Positions 1 through 7,050 of a stretch of DNA of 36,089 nucleotides are shown piece by piece. Position 1 is the stretch's first letter, and every line of letters starts with the position of its first letter. The translations under genes and the position numbers were made by a program. This DNA is from Alphaproteobacteria bacterium (GTDB lineage Bacteria > Pseudomonadota > Alphaproteobacteria > Sphingomonadales > Sphingomonadaceae), in NCBI GenBank assembly GCA_003241875.1, contig QBLU01000038.1:1-36089 (forward strand). Reading direction: 5' to 3'. The notes beneath the pieces are model-generated. The model had not been told where the DNA came from. It did not search any database and saw only the letters and a list, made by a program, of their open reading frames with translations.

Positions 1-653
1 CTGAAATCCTGGTTGTCGAGGTCGAGCGTAAGCTCTTCGCTGCCGGCAAAGGGCGAGGGCACGGCGCGTTCGACGCTGGCGCCGCCGGGGACGCGGCCCG
101 ACGAGGGGGTGCCGACGACGATCTTCGACCCGTCGCGACCCTCGGCGCCGAAGCCGCCGACGGCGAGATTGCCCTGCGCCAGCGCATAGACCTCGCCGTC
201 GGCACCCTGCATCGGTGCCATCAGCAGCGTGCCGCCGCGCAGCGACTTGGCCTTGCCGAGGGCGGAGACGGTGACATCGAGGCGCTGGCCGGGCTTGGCA
301 AAGGGCGGCAGCTCGGCGGTGATGATCACCGCGGCGGCGTTCTTCAGCGCCGGGTTGACGCCCGGCGGCAGCAGCACGCCCAATCGAGCGGCGGCGGATT
401 TCAGCGACTGGACGGTGTATTCGAGATTGTCGTCACCGGTGCCGGACAGGCCGACGACGATGCCATAGCCGGTGAGCGCGTTGGCGCGGACGCCGGCGAA
501 ACGGGCGATGTCCTTGATGCGCTCGGCCTGGGCCGGGGCGGCGAGGAGGAGCGCGATGATGCCGACTGTGAAGATAGCCAGATTCCTACCCCTCAGGGGG
601 GAGGCGACTCGCGCCCTTGGCGCGGCGGGTGGGGGTCGATCGACTGTGGCCAC
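1..653 (-). CDS. flgI: Flagellar P-ring protein FlgI (partial, N-terminal part)
   Basis: N-terminal part of the periplasmic P-ring subunit; the C-terminus lies beyond the left edge. Seen: a hydrophobic signal segment ([19 protein letters not shown]) followed by [21 protein letters not shown] and [10 protein letters not shown], the hallmark start of mature FlgI. Placed last in the leftward flgB operon, downstream of flgH. No ATG fits: the codon next to a purine-rich stretch is CTG at 581-579, while a GTG at 653-651 opens the same frame but adds 24 residues derived from a palindromic repeat in front of the signal peptide. I give the outer GTG as the limit, but CTG or another non-standard start near 581 fits the signal peptide better. 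FlgI assembles with FlgA help; flgA is in the divergent operon. Identity is certain, start is not. Confidence 0.93.
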   Translation of the reverse strand, partial: MATVDRPPPAAPRARVASPLRGRNLAIFTVGIIALLLAAPAQAERIKDIARFAGVRANALTGYGIVVGLSGTGDDNLEYTVQSLKSAAARLGVLLPPGVNPALKNAAAVIITAELPPFAKPGQRLDVTVSALGKAKSLRGGTLLMAPMQGADGEVYALAQGNLAVGGFGAEGRDGSKIVVGTPSSGRVPGGASVERAVPSPFAGSEELTLDLDNQDF

Positions 654-712
654 GCGGGCAGGACCCCCACCCGCTCGGCTGGCGCCGGGTTGCCTCCCCC
701 CTGAGGGGGAGG
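585..712. repeat. 128-bp nested inverted repeat between flgH and flgI
   Basis: The outer arms 585-608 and 689-712 are inverted copies matching at 22 of 24 positions, each built around CCCTCAGGGGGGAGGC. Inner arms around 625-637 and 662-674 (GCGGGTGGGGGTC and its complement) are perfect over 13 bp. The whole unit can fold into one long hairpin. It resembles the REP/MITE-type palindromes scattered through sphingomonad genomes. It sits exactly where the flgI start and ribosome-binding site should be, and may act as an RNA hairpin separating flgH and flgI expression. Confidence 0.8.
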
Positions 713-727
713 AGAATGTCTCGCGCA

Positions 728-1516
728 TCACAACGGGGACACCTTGGCAAAGAACCGTGCCAGCCAGCCCTGGCGGCTCTGGTCCGCAATTTGCCCGGTG
801 CCCGAATAGCGGATGCGGGCGTCGGCGACGCGCGTGGACGCCACGCTGTTGTCGGGGCCGAGGTCGTCCATGCGGACAAGGCCGGTCAACTGCACCTGTT
901 CCTCGCCGCGGTTGAGGGTCAGGCGCTTTTCGCCGGCGATGGCGAGGACGCCGCCGGGGAGGACGCGCGCGACGGTGACGGTGATGTCGCCGGTCAGCTG
1001 GTTGTCCTGCGCCGCGGTGCCGCTGCCCTTGAAGCTTTGCGTCGAGCCGCCCGAGGTCAGGCCGGCCGGCACATAGGAGAAGGGCGGCGCGTCGGGCAGG
1101 GTCAGCCGCGTGTTGCCGTCGCGGCTGCTGTCGGCGGTGGCGGACTTGCGGGCCTGGGTGCGTTCGACCAGGCGGATGGTCAGCAGGTCGCCGACGCGGC
1201 GTGCCCGGCGATCGCTGGCGAGGCCGGCAAAGGTCGCGGCATTGTAAAGGCTGCCGGTCTGCGGCGTCGGCGGTGCCACGGGCGGTGGCGGCAGCGTTGC
1301 GGCGACGCCGAGGGCGCGGCCGAAGCCTTCGTCGGCGCAGCCCGCCAGTGCAAGCATGACAAGGCCGATGGCAACGATCAGCGCCGGCCCCTGGAAATCG
1401 AAGCGCCGGCGGGGCCGCTGCAGGGCGCTGCGGCGCAGGTTGCGCACGTCGAACGGGTCGCTGCGGCTGCGGCGCCGGCGCCCAGGGCTCTTGGTTGCGG
1501 CGGCGATCTCAGACAT
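728..1516 (-). CDS. flgH: Flagellar L-ring lipoprotein FlgH
   Basis: Outer-membrane L-ring protein around the distal rod. The 262-residue frame has a lipobox LALAGC with the lipidated cysteine at residue 60, preceded by a hydrophobic stretch ([10 protein letters not shown]). The mature part contains [26 protein letters not shown]-type sequence and ends in the family's [21 protein letters not shown] motif. The start overlaps the flgG stop by 8 nt, indicating translational coupling. The chosen ATG leaves an unusually long, arginine-rich 40-residue leader before the hydrophobic core; a later start is possible, but none is clearly better. Confidence 0.95.
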   Translation of the reverse strand: MSEIAAATKSPGRRRRSRSDPFDVRNLRRSALQRPRRRFDFQGPALIVAIGLVMLALAGCADEGFGRALGVAATLPPPPVAPPTPQTGSLYNAATFAGLASDRRARRVGDLLTIRLVERTQARKSATADSSRDGNTRLTLPDAPPFSYVPAGLTSGGSTQSFKGSGTAAQDNQLTGDITVTVARVLPGGVLAIAGEKRLTLNRGEEQVQLTGLVRMDDLGPDNSVASTRVADARIRYSGTGQIADQSRQGWLARFFAKVSPL

Positions 1517-2294
1517 TCTGGGTCACATATTTGGCCATCTCGTCGGCGGCGTTGATGACCTTGGCGTTGACCTCATAGGCGCGCTGGGTCTCGATCATGT
1601 CGACCAGCTCCTGCACCGTCGACACATTGGAGCCCTCCAATGCGCCCTGGCGGATGCTGCCGGCGCCATCGACCCCGGCAACGCCGGTCTGCGGGGCGCC
1701 GCTGGCAGCGGTCTCGGCATAAAGATTGTCGCCCCGGGGTTCGAGCCCGGCGGGGTTGAGGAAGCGCGTCACCTGCAACTGGCCGGCCTCGACCGGGGCG
1801 GCCTGGCCCTGGATCGTGGCCGAAACCAGCCCGTCGGGGGCGATGGTGATAGCCTGCGCGCCTTCGGGGATGGCGACGCCCTGCGCCAGCCGCAGCCCTG
1901 CCGACGTCACCATCTCACCGGTTGCCGACAGCTTGAACGAGCCGTCGCGGGTATAGCCCTGGGTGCCGTCGGGCAGGGTAACCGCGAAGAAGCCGGCGCC
2001 GTCGATGGCCACGTCGAGGGCATTTTCGGTCTGGACCAGCGTGCCCTGGGTATGGATGCGCTCGGTACCGTTGACGCGGACACCGGTGCCGGTGCCGAGC
2101 CCGGTGGCGTACTGGCTGTCGGCGCCCGATGGTGCGCCGGCCTGGCGCGGGTCCTGGTACATCAAAGTGACGAAGGCGGCGCGATCGCGCTTGAATCCGG
2201 TCGTGTTGACGTTGGCCAGGTTGTTCGAAATCGTCCGCATGCGCTGGTCGAGCGCATCGAGGCCGGAGCGGGCGATCTGCAGGGCGGATGTCAT
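1509..2294 (-). CDS. flgG: Flagellar distal rod protein FlgG
   Basis: 261 residues, the usual size of FlgG. The N-terminus MTSALQIARSGLDALDQR and the flg_bb_rod motif SNNLANVNTTGFKRDRA are diagnostic, as is the C-terminal VSTVQELVDMIETQRAYE followed by NAKVINAADEM. Builds the distal rod that passes through the P and L rings and joins the hook. An AAGGAAG Shine-Dalgarno lies upstream. Separated from flgF by 13 nt in the same leftward operon and overlapping flgH by 8 nt. Confidence 0.97.
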   Translation of the reverse strand: MTSALQIARSGLDALDQRMRTISNNLANVNTTGFKRDRAAFVTLMYQDPRQAGAPSGADSQYATGLGTGTGVRVNGTERIHTQGTLVQTENALDVAIDGAGFFAVTLPDGTQGYTRDGSFKLSATGEMVTSAGLRLAQGVAIPEGAQAITIAPDGLVSATIQGQAAPVEAGQLQVTRFLNPAGLEPRGDNLYAETAASGAPQTGVAGVDGAGSIRQGALEGSNVSTVQELVDMIETQRAYEVNAKVINAADEMAKYVTQNV

Positions 2295-2307
2295 CGGAGT
2301 GGCTTCC

Positions 2308-3054
2308 TTACTGGCTGTCGAGCGCCATCAGGCGCGCGGTGCGTTCGTCGATGTCCTTGGCGAGGCCGAGCAGCCGGGCATTGACCTCGAACCCGCGCGA
2401 TTGCTCGACGAGTTCGGTCAGCGCGCCGGCGGTCTGGACATTGGAATTTTCCAGCGCTCCGGTGGTCAGCGTGGCGGCGCGATCGACCGGCAGCGGAGTC
2501 TTGGTGGTGAACTGGCCGTCGAGACCCTTGTCGAGGTCCTTCAGCCCGGCGCCGGCGACGAGTTTCAGCTTGCCGAGGCTGGTGAAGGCGTCACCGATGC
2601 GCACCGACAGCCCGCCATCGGCGGCGATATCGAGGCTGGCGCCGGCGGGAATTGTGACCGGGCTGCCGCCGGCGTTGAGCACGGCCTTGCCGTCGCCGGT
2701 CTGGAGGACGCCGCCGACGCTGACCGACAGGTCGCCGCGGCGACTATAGGTCTCTGTCGGCACGCCGCCGACCACTGGCCCCTGCAGCGCCAGCCAGGCG
2801 TCGCCGGCCAGCGCAATGTCGAGCGGGCGGCCGGTAATGGTGATGCGGCCGGGGTCGTCGGGGGTGGTGACGCTCGGCGCGCCGGCCTGGGCGCGGCTGA
2901 CGGCGCTGTCGCCGTCAAGATAACGGCCCTCGGCAGCGATCAGTTCGCGGCGAAAGCCGGGCGTGCCGGCGTTGGCGAGGTTGTTCGCCGTGACCTGCTG
3001 GGCCCGGCTGCGGGCATCGAGGCCGCTCAACGCCGTGTAGATGAGGCGGTCCAT
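2308..3054 (-). CDS. flgF: Flagellar proximal rod protein FlgF
   Basis: 248 residues starting MDRLIYTALSGLDARSRAQQ, with VTANNLANAGTPGFRREL near the N-terminus and ENSNVQTAGALTELVEQSR plus FEVNARLLGLAKDIDE at the C-terminus: the paired flagellar basal-body rod domains. I reject an upstream ATG that would add 22 unrelated residues and run into flgE. Four nucleotides separate it from the flgE stop. The protein forms one ring of the proximal rod in the periplasm. Confidence 0.95.
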   Translation of the reverse strand: MDRLIYTALSGLDARSRAQQVTANNLANAGTPGFRRELIAAEGRYLDGDSAVSRAQAGAPSVTTPDDPGRITITGRPLDIALAGDAWLALQGPVVGGVPTETYSRRGDLSVSVGGVLQTGDGKAVLNAGGSPVTIPAGASLDIAADGGLSVRIGDAFTSLGKLKLVAGAGLKDLDKGLDGQFTTKTPLPVDRAATLTTGALENSNVQTAGALTELVEQSRGFEVNARLLGLAKDIDERTARLMALDSQ

Positions 3055-3058
3055 GGCC

Positions 3059-4354
3059 TTACTGGCGCAGGTTGATGATGGTCTGGAGCAGCGTCGTGTC
3101 GGTCTCCATGGCCTTGGCATTGGCCTGGAAGTTGCGCTGCGCCGCGATCAGACCGACGAGTTCGATGGTCAGGTCGACGTTGGAACGCTCGAGACTGCCC
3201 GACAATATGCTGCCGATGCCGTTGCGCCCAGCCTCGCCGGTGAGCGCGACGCCGCTGTCGGGGGTGACGACATAGCTGGCGTCGCCGATCTGTTTCAGCC
3301 CTTGCGGGTTGGAGAACATCGCCACGGCGACCTTGCCGAGCGTCTGGATCTCGCCGTTGGTGAAGCTGGCGCGCAGGGTGCCGGCGCTGTCGACGGCGAT
3401 GCTTTCGAGCTGCCCGGTGGGAAAGCCGTCCTGTTCTATGGTGGCGCGCGCGAAACCGCCCGATTGCTGGGTGGTGGCAATGCCGTGATCGACGGCGAGG
3501 GCCATCGCCTGGCCGCCACTGCCGGGGGAAAAGGCATCATAGGCGATGGGCGTGACAGGGTCGGTGAGGGTGCCGGTGGTGTCGAACACCATCGGGATAC
3601 CGGCGACGCCCGCGACTGTCAGCTCGTTGCCGTTGACGACGACGTGCGCGGTCCAGCGGTGGAACGGGTCGAGCGCCGTCGGGACTGACGTCTTCACATA
3701 ATAGATGTTGGCGGCCAGCGGGTTGCCGAGCGAGTCGTAGACGGTGGTCGAAGTCGAGTTGTTGAAGGTCGCCGGGTCCTCGGGATTGAAGACATAGGGG
3801 TTCAAGGGCGTGTAGATCGGCTTGTTCGGGATGATCTGCGCGTCGGCGGGCAGGTTGACCGACAGCCGGATACTGCTTGTCGCCTGCGGTACGCCCGAGG
3901 TCAGCGGCAGCCGCGCCGAGATGGTGGAGGCGAGATCGGTCGACATGATGCTGCCGTCGGTGGTGGTCGGGAACAGCTGCAGCCGACGCCCGGAGGCATC
4001 GACGACATAGCGTTCCTGGTTGACTGAGAAGCCGCCGTTGCGGGTGAAGCTGACTTCATTGCCGCCGATGCCGCTTTTGACGGTGAAGAAACCCTGGCCG
4101 GAGATGGCGAGATCGAGCGAGGAATCGGAGGATTCGATCGGCCCCTGGTTGAATTGCTGGGCAACGGCGCGGACGCTGGTGCCCGATCCGATGGTGCGCG
4201 ACGGGGCCTGCAGCGGCGAATTGGAGATGATGTCGCCGAAACTGACGCGGCTGCGCTTGAATCCGTTGGTGCCAACGTTCGCAATGTTGTTGGCAAGGGT
4301 GGATAGTTCGGTCTGCGCGCCCGAGAGTCCGCTGATCGACGTGTAGAAGGCCAT
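3059..4354 (-). CDS. flgE: Flagellar hook protein FlgE
   Basis: 431 residues, normal for FlgE. N-terminal MAFYTSISGLSGAQTELSTL and ANNIANVGTNGFKRSRVSF form the D0 coiled-coil entry, followed by a long variable D1/D2 region (about 80-350) containing TTVYDSLGNPLAANIYYVK, the FlgE D2 signature. The C-terminus ERSNVDLTIELVGLIAAQR then NFQANAKAMETDTTLLQT is the D0 return helix. It polymerises into the universal-joint hook under the FlgD cap encoded just upstream. Confidence 0.97.
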   Translation of the reverse strand: MAFYTSISGLSGAQTELSTLANNIANVGTNGFKRSRVSFGDIISNSPLQAPSRTIGSGTSVRAVAQQFNQGPIESSDSSLDLAISGQGFFTVKSGIGGNEVSFTRNGGFSVNQERYVVDASGRRLQLFPTTTDGSIMSTDLASTISARLPLTSGVPQATSSIRLSVNLPADAQIIPNKPIYTPLNPYVFNPEDPATFNNSTSTTVYDSLGNPLAANIYYVKTSVPTALDPFHRWTAHVVVNGNELTVAGVAGIPMVFDTTGTLTDPVTPIAYDAFSPGSGGQAMALAVDHGIATTQQSGGFARATIEQDGFPTGQLESIAVDSAGTLRASFTNGEIQTLGKVAVAMFSNPQGLKQIGDASYVVTPDSGVALTGEAGRNGIGSILSGSLERSNVDLTIELVGLIAAQRNFQANAKAMETDTTLLQTIINLRQ

Positions 4355-4358
4355 GGCT

Positions 4359-4631
4359 TCAGTCCTTTGCGGTGGTGGCGGCGATCAGGCGATCGAGCTT
4401 GGTGGCGATGGCGCCGAGCGCCGAATTGGTCTCCGCGATGCCGCTGACGGTCGAAAACTGCGCCATCTGGGCAACATATTCGCTGTTATCGACGGGCTTG
4501 GTGGGGTCCTGGTTCTTCAGCTGCGCGCTCATCAGTGCGAGGAAATCGGACTGGTCGAGCGTCGTCTTGTGGGCTTTCGGGACCGTTGCCGATGTCGTCG
4601 GGATGGTGCCGGGGATGCCTGATACCGCCAT
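4359..4631 (-). CDS. flgD: Flagellar hook-capping protein FlgD, short form
   Basis: Only 90 residues. The conserved N-terminal FlgD region is clear: LDQSDFLALMSAQLKNQDP, then KPVDNSEYVAQMAQFSTVSG. The C-terminal Ig-like/tudor hook-assembly domains of typical FlgD (about 220 residues) are absent; the protein ends right after a short helix (IATKLDRLIAATTAKD). The frame is closed by its own stop 4 nt before flgE, and neither other frame between flgD and flgE leaves room for the missing domain, so this is a genuinely short gene rather than a frameshift. It should act as the temporary cap on which FlgE polymerises. Confidence 0.9.
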   Translation of the reverse strand: MAVSGIPGTIPTTSATVPKAHKTTLDQSDFLALMSAQLKNQDPTKPVDNSEYVAQMAQFSTVSGIAETNSALGAIATKLDRLIAATTAKD

Positions 4632-4633
4632 GA

Positions 4634-5026
4634 TCAGCGGCCCAGCCGCAGCGTATCGAGCGCCAGCGCCTTGGCAGTGCCGAGAACCTCGACATTATTG
4701 GCATATTGGCGGGCGGTTTCGACCATTTCGACAAGCTCCTGGTTGGGATCGACGGCGGCGGCCCAGACGTTGCCGTCCTTGTCCGCGAGCGGATGGCTGG
4801 GGTCGTGGCGGCGTTCGGGGGTGCCGGTGCGCTCGATCGACGCGACATCGACGGTGGCGAACTGGCCCTGGTAGGCGGTGGCGAACACCGGCCGCAGCGC
4901 GCGATAGGCACCCGCCTCGGTGCCGGCGATGGCACCGGCGTTGGCGAGGTTTGACGCGATGTTGTTCAGCCGCACCAGCTGCGCCGCCATGGCGCGGCCG
5001 GCAATGTCGAAGCTGTTAAGGCTCAT
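4634..5026 (-). CDS. flgC: Flagellar proximal rod protein FlgC
   Basis: 130 residues with MSLNSFDIAGRAMAAQLVRL, NNIASNLANAGAIAGTEAGAY and the C-terminal DPNQELVEMVETARQYANN motif typical of FlgC. The start was taken at the ATG overlapping the flgB stop by 4 nt (ATGA), not at upstream starts that only extend the frame through flgB. A rod subunit that sits between FlgB and FlgF. Part of the sigma-54 driven leftward operon. Confidence 0.96.
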   Translation of the reverse strand: MSLNSFDIAGRAMAAQLVRLNNIASNLANAGAIAGTEAGAYRALRPVFATAYQGQFATVDVASIERTGTPERRHDPSHPLADKDGNVWAAAVDPNQELVEMVETARQYANNVEVLGTAKALALDTLRLGR

Positions 5027-5391
5027 TCGCCGCCCTTCAGCGCGGCCATGAGGGTCTGGATGCGGCCGCTGAGAAAGCTCAAGGAGGCGCGATAGTCGAT
5101 GGCGTTTTCGGCAAAGGCGGTCTGTTCGGTGGCGAGCTCCACGGTATTGCCGTCGAGCGAAGCCTGCACCGGCACGCGGTAGCGGATGGCCTGTGTCGCG
5201 CCGAACTGTCCGGTGACGCCGGCAGCGCCGGCCTCTGCCAGCGCCGCCTTGAAATCGAGGTCGCGCGCCTTGTAGCCGGGGGTGGCGGCATTGGCGATGT
5301 TCGACGCGATCAGATCGAGCCGCTGGGCCCTGAGGCGCAGCGCCGCTGCCGGTTGGCCGAGCTGGCGATCGAGGAAATCGGGTCCGTTCAT
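5023..5391 (-). CDS. flgB: Flagellar proximal rod protein FlgB
   Basis: 122 residues. MNGPDFLDRQLGQPAAALRL with LRAQRLDLIASNIANAATPG gives the FlgB start; FLSGRIQTLMAALKGGE closes it. First gene of the flgB-I operon. The ATG at 5391 is unusual: the only visible promoter, a near-perfect sigma-54 site, predicts transcription starting within one or two bases of it, and no Shine-Dalgarno precedes it. The protein length matches family norms, so the start is probably right and translation may be leaderless. Confidence 0.94.
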   Translation of the reverse strand: MNGPDFLDRQLGQPAAALRLRAQRLDLIASNIANAATPGYKARDLDFKAALAEAGAAGVTGQFGATQAIRYRVPVQASLDGNTVELATEQTAFAENAIDYRASLSFLSGRIQTLMAALKGGE

Positions 5392-5402
5392 GCCAGGGGT
5401 AA

Positions 5403-5418
5403 AGCAAGCGCCGTGCCA
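5403..5418 (-). promoter_or_regulatory. Sigma-54 promoter of flgBCDEFGHI
   Basis: On the minus strand the sequence reads TGGCACG-GCGC-TTGCT, matching the -24/-12 consensus TGGCACG-N4-TTGCW at every defined position. Placing the -12 GC at 5405-5404 puts the transcription start near 5392, immediately before the flgB ATG. A sigma-54-dependent activator (FlbD/FleQ type) would be required; none is in the window. Confidence 0.85.
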
Positions 5419-5461
5419 ATTGCCGTTTACAGGGGGAGAGGGCGGTGCCAGGCGGCCCGGG

Positions 5462-5495
5462 CGGCAAGATATTGCCGGTGGAACGGTAAAAACCG
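5462..5495. promoter_or_regulatory. Palindromes between divergent flagellar promoters (possible activator sites)
   Basis: A perfect palindrome CGGCAA-GATA-TTGCCG lies at 5462-5477 and a second, CGGT-AAAA-ACCG, at 5484-5495. They lie between the two divergent sigma-54 promoters, about 45-100 bp upstream of each, where an enhancer-binding activator would sit. Function is inferred from position only. Confidence 0.45.
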
Positions 5496-5542
5496 GCCGC
5501 TTGAGGGATCGCTTTGGCCGGGTTTCGCCGCATCGGCGCAAC

Positions 5543-5558
5543 TGGCGCGATTTTTGCT
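5543..5558 (+). promoter_or_regulatory. Sigma-54 promoter of flgA-flgM-flgN
   Basis: Reads TGGCGCG-ATTT-TTGCT, one base off the TGGCACG-N4-TTGCW consensus. The predicted transcription start is near 5569, giving a leader of about 28 nt to the flgA ATG at 5597 that contains the Shine-Dalgarno GAAAGAAGGA (5581-5590). Confidence 0.8.
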
Positions 5559-5596
5559 GGGCGGAGCGACATTCGTTACCGAAAGAAGGAACGCCG

Positions 5597-6043
5597 ATGC
5601 TGATCGCGATGCTGCTCGCTGCCCCTGCCTTGATGGCACCCGCCGTGCTGCAAGCGCGGGTGGAGGCCTTTGCCGGACGGCCGGCGCTGGTCGATGCACG
5701 GCTGCTGCTGCCCGATTGCCCCGATCCGGGCTTTGCCTGGGCCAATGACCGCAGCGTGGCGGTGCGCTGTGCGGCGCCGGCCTGGCAGGTGTTCGTGCCG
5801 GTGGTCGGCGGCCGGGCATCGGTCGTGGTGGCGGCACCGGTGATCCGCCGCGGTGACCGGGTGATGGTCGAGGCCGGCGGGGACGGGTTTGTCGTCGGGC
5901 TTGAGACGGTCGCCGAGGCCGACAGCCGCGACGGCCGCGTAGCCTTGCGCGCGCCGGGCAGCAACCGGCGGCTGACCGGGACCATCGACGCCGACGGCCG
6001 CGTGCACATAAATGGTTTAAATGGCATGGTGAGCGGCCGTTAA
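5597..6043 (+). CDS. flgA: Flagellar P-ring assembly chaperone FlgA
   Basis: 148 residues: a signal peptide (MLIAMLLAAPALMAPAVLQA), then a variable region, then an SAF-type domain with VIRRGDRVMVEAGGDGFVV and VALRAPGSNRRLTGTID ending in a VHINGLNGMV-like strand. This matches the C-terminal half of FlgA, a periplasmic chaperone that drives FlgI into the P ring. It is shorter than enterobacterial FlgA (about 220). The ATG has a strong Shine-Dalgarno and lies downstream of a sigma-54 promoter; earlier in-frame starts precede the predicted transcription start. Confidence 0.85.
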   Translation: MLIAMLLAAPALMAPAVLQARVEAFAGRPALVDARLLLPDCPDPGFAWANDRSVAVRCAAPAWQVFVPVVGGRASVVVAAPVIRRGDRVMVEAGGDGFVVGLETVAEADSRDGRVALRAPGSNRRLTGTIDADGRVHINGLNGMVSGR

Positions 6044-6100
6044 CCGCAAGCATGGCAGCCCCCCGCCGTAGCTGGGGGCATGAGCCAGGAGGAGGACGCA

Positions 6101-6400
6101 GTGATCGATGGCATTGGCAGGGGCCAGCCGCCCGGGGCGGTGTCGGCCAGGCCGCCCGCAACCGGCCCGGAGGTATCCGCCCCGGCCGAGGCGGTGCGAG
6201 CCGGCACCGACAAGCCGGCGATCCGCGAGACCGCAGCGACGCTGTCGGGCATCGCGGCCGATCTGGCTGCGAAGCCGCCGGTCGATACGACCAAGGTCGA
6301 ACGGCTGCGCGCCGCTATCATCAGCGGCGATTATCTTGCCGATCCCGATGCGATCGCGACGGCGATGATCGCGCTCGAAACGGTGCCGCCCAGGGCCTGA
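6101..6400 (+). CDS. flgM: Anti-sigma-28 factor FlgM
   Basis: 99 residues. The C-terminal half carries the FlgM core: VDTTKVERLRAAIISGDYLA followed by DPDAIATAMIALE, the helices that bind sigma-28. The N-terminus is low-complexity and Ala/Pro rich, as in unfolded, exported FlgM. Start chosen at GTG 6101 because AGGAGGAGG (6087-6095) is 5 nt upstream and MIDGIG matches the family start; an ATG at 6080 would place the Shine-Dalgarno inside the gene. It blocks FliA (encoded at 9880) until export through the finished hook. Immediately followed by the flgN-like gene (1-nt gap). Confidence 0.88.
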   Translation: MIDGIGRGQPPGAVSARPPATGPEVSAPAEAVRAGTDKPAIRETAATLSGIAADLAAKPPVDTTKVERLRAAIISGDYLADPDAIATAMIALETVPPRA

Positions 6401-6401
6401 C

Positions 6402-6737
6402 ATGGCCGACACCGATCACCCCGGCACGGCCAACAGCTTTATCCGGCTGATCGACGCCATCCGGGCCGAGATTGCCGCGCTGGAGGCCGAGGACGCCGCC
6501 GCCATCGAGGCGGCGACCGCTGGCAAGCTGGCGGCGCTGCGATCCGTCGAGGCCGATATCGCCGCCGGCACCCCGCCCGACAAGGCGCTGCTCGCCGATG
6601 CCCGCGACCTCAATGCCGAGGCGGCGCTGCGGGCGCGCGCCAAGATGCTGGGCGTCGAACGCCGGCTGGCAGCGGTCTCCACGGCCGCCGGGCGGCCGGC
6701 GCCGCTGGTTTACGGCCGGGATGGGCGCTGGGGGTAG
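6402..6737 (+). CDS. FlgN-like flagellar export chaperone
   Basis: 111 residues, almost wholly helical and Ala/Glu rich (IRAEIAALEAEDAAAIEAAT, then LRSVEADIAAGTPPDKALL), ending in LVYGRDGRWG. Size, helical make-up and position directly after flgM fit FlgN, the chaperone for hook-filament junction proteins FlgK and FlgL. Sequence conservation in FlgN is low, so the call leans on context. Last gene before an intrinsic terminator at 6891-6923. Confidence 0.65.
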   Translation: MADTDHPGTANSFIRLIDAIRAEIAALEAEDAAAIEAATAGKLAALRSVEADIAAGTPPDKALLADARDLNAEAALRARAKMLGVERRLAAVSTAAGRPAPLVYGRDGRWG

Positions 6738-6795
6738 CCGGCGGGCGCATTTCACCCCGATTTTTTGTCAGCGCTCGACGCGTTCTGAGAAAATC

Positions 6796-6884
6796 GTCAT
6801 CCCCGCGAAGGCGGGGATCCATCGACCGGTGTTTCGATACGGGGCCCTGGTCGGGAGATGGACCCCCGCCTTCGCGGGGGTGAC
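6796..6884. repeat. Palindromic intergenic repeat
   Basis: Arms 6796-6823 and 6857-6884 are inverted copies matching at 25 of 28 positions, each containing CCCCGCGAAGGCGGGG. The 33-bp centre is flanked by GACC/GGTC. This type of CCCCGC-GAAG-GCGGGG repeat is common between genes in sphingomonads. It lies downstream of the flgN-like gene, before the terminator. Confidence 0.8.
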
Positions 6885-6890
6885 GCGTTT

Positions 6891-6923
6891 AAAGGCTGCT
6901 CCAAATCCTCGGGCGGCCTTTTT
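6891..6923 (+). terminator. Rho-independent terminator after flgA-flgM-flgN
   Basis: AAAGGCTGC (6891-6899) pairs with GCGGCCTTT (6913-6921) across a 13-nt loop, with one G-T wobble, and the stem runs into a T tract (6919-6923). It separates the flgA-M-N transcript from the next sigma-54 promoter. Confidence 0.6.
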
Positions 6924-6926
6924 CGT

Positions 6927-6958
6927 GCCGAAACGGCGGTTGATGCCGCCATTTCGGC
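6927..6958. promoter_or_regulatory. Hairpin/palindrome upstream of the transglycosylase promoter
   Basis: GCCGAAACGGCGG (6927-6939) and CCGCCATTTCGGC (6946-6958) form a 13-bp inverted repeat with one mismatch and a 6-nt loop. It ends 18 bp before the -24 element at 6977 and has no T tract, so an activator-binding site is as likely as a second terminator. The rest of the 6738-7050 gap is the repeat, the terminator and the promoter; no gene is seen. Confidence 0.45.
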
Positions 6959-6976
6959 GCTTTCCGCCACAGTGAC

Positions 6977-6992
6977 TGGCACGTCCCTTGCA
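6977..6992 (+). promoter_or_regulatory. Sigma-54 promoter of the transglycosylase-flhA-fliA operon
   Basis: Reads TGGCACG-TCCC-TTGCA, a full match to the sigma-54 consensus. The predicted transcription start is near 7003, 48 nt before the ATG at 7051, which excludes an in-frame upstream start at 6988. Confidence 0.85.
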
Positions 6993-7050
6993 TCGCTGCT
7001 GCCGATGGCGGGCGCCGTGCCCGCTGCGATCCGGCAGGGAATGGCAGGCG

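Noticed and set aside
5400-5429. Possible sigma-28 promoter (TAAA ... GCCGTTTA) overlapping the flgB promoter
   Set aside because: Spacing is 18 rather than about 15 bases and it overlaps the much better sigma-54 site on the other strand.
6988-7050. Upstream extension of the transglycosylase to 6988
   Set aside because: It begins within the sigma-54 -12 element and before the predicted transcription start.
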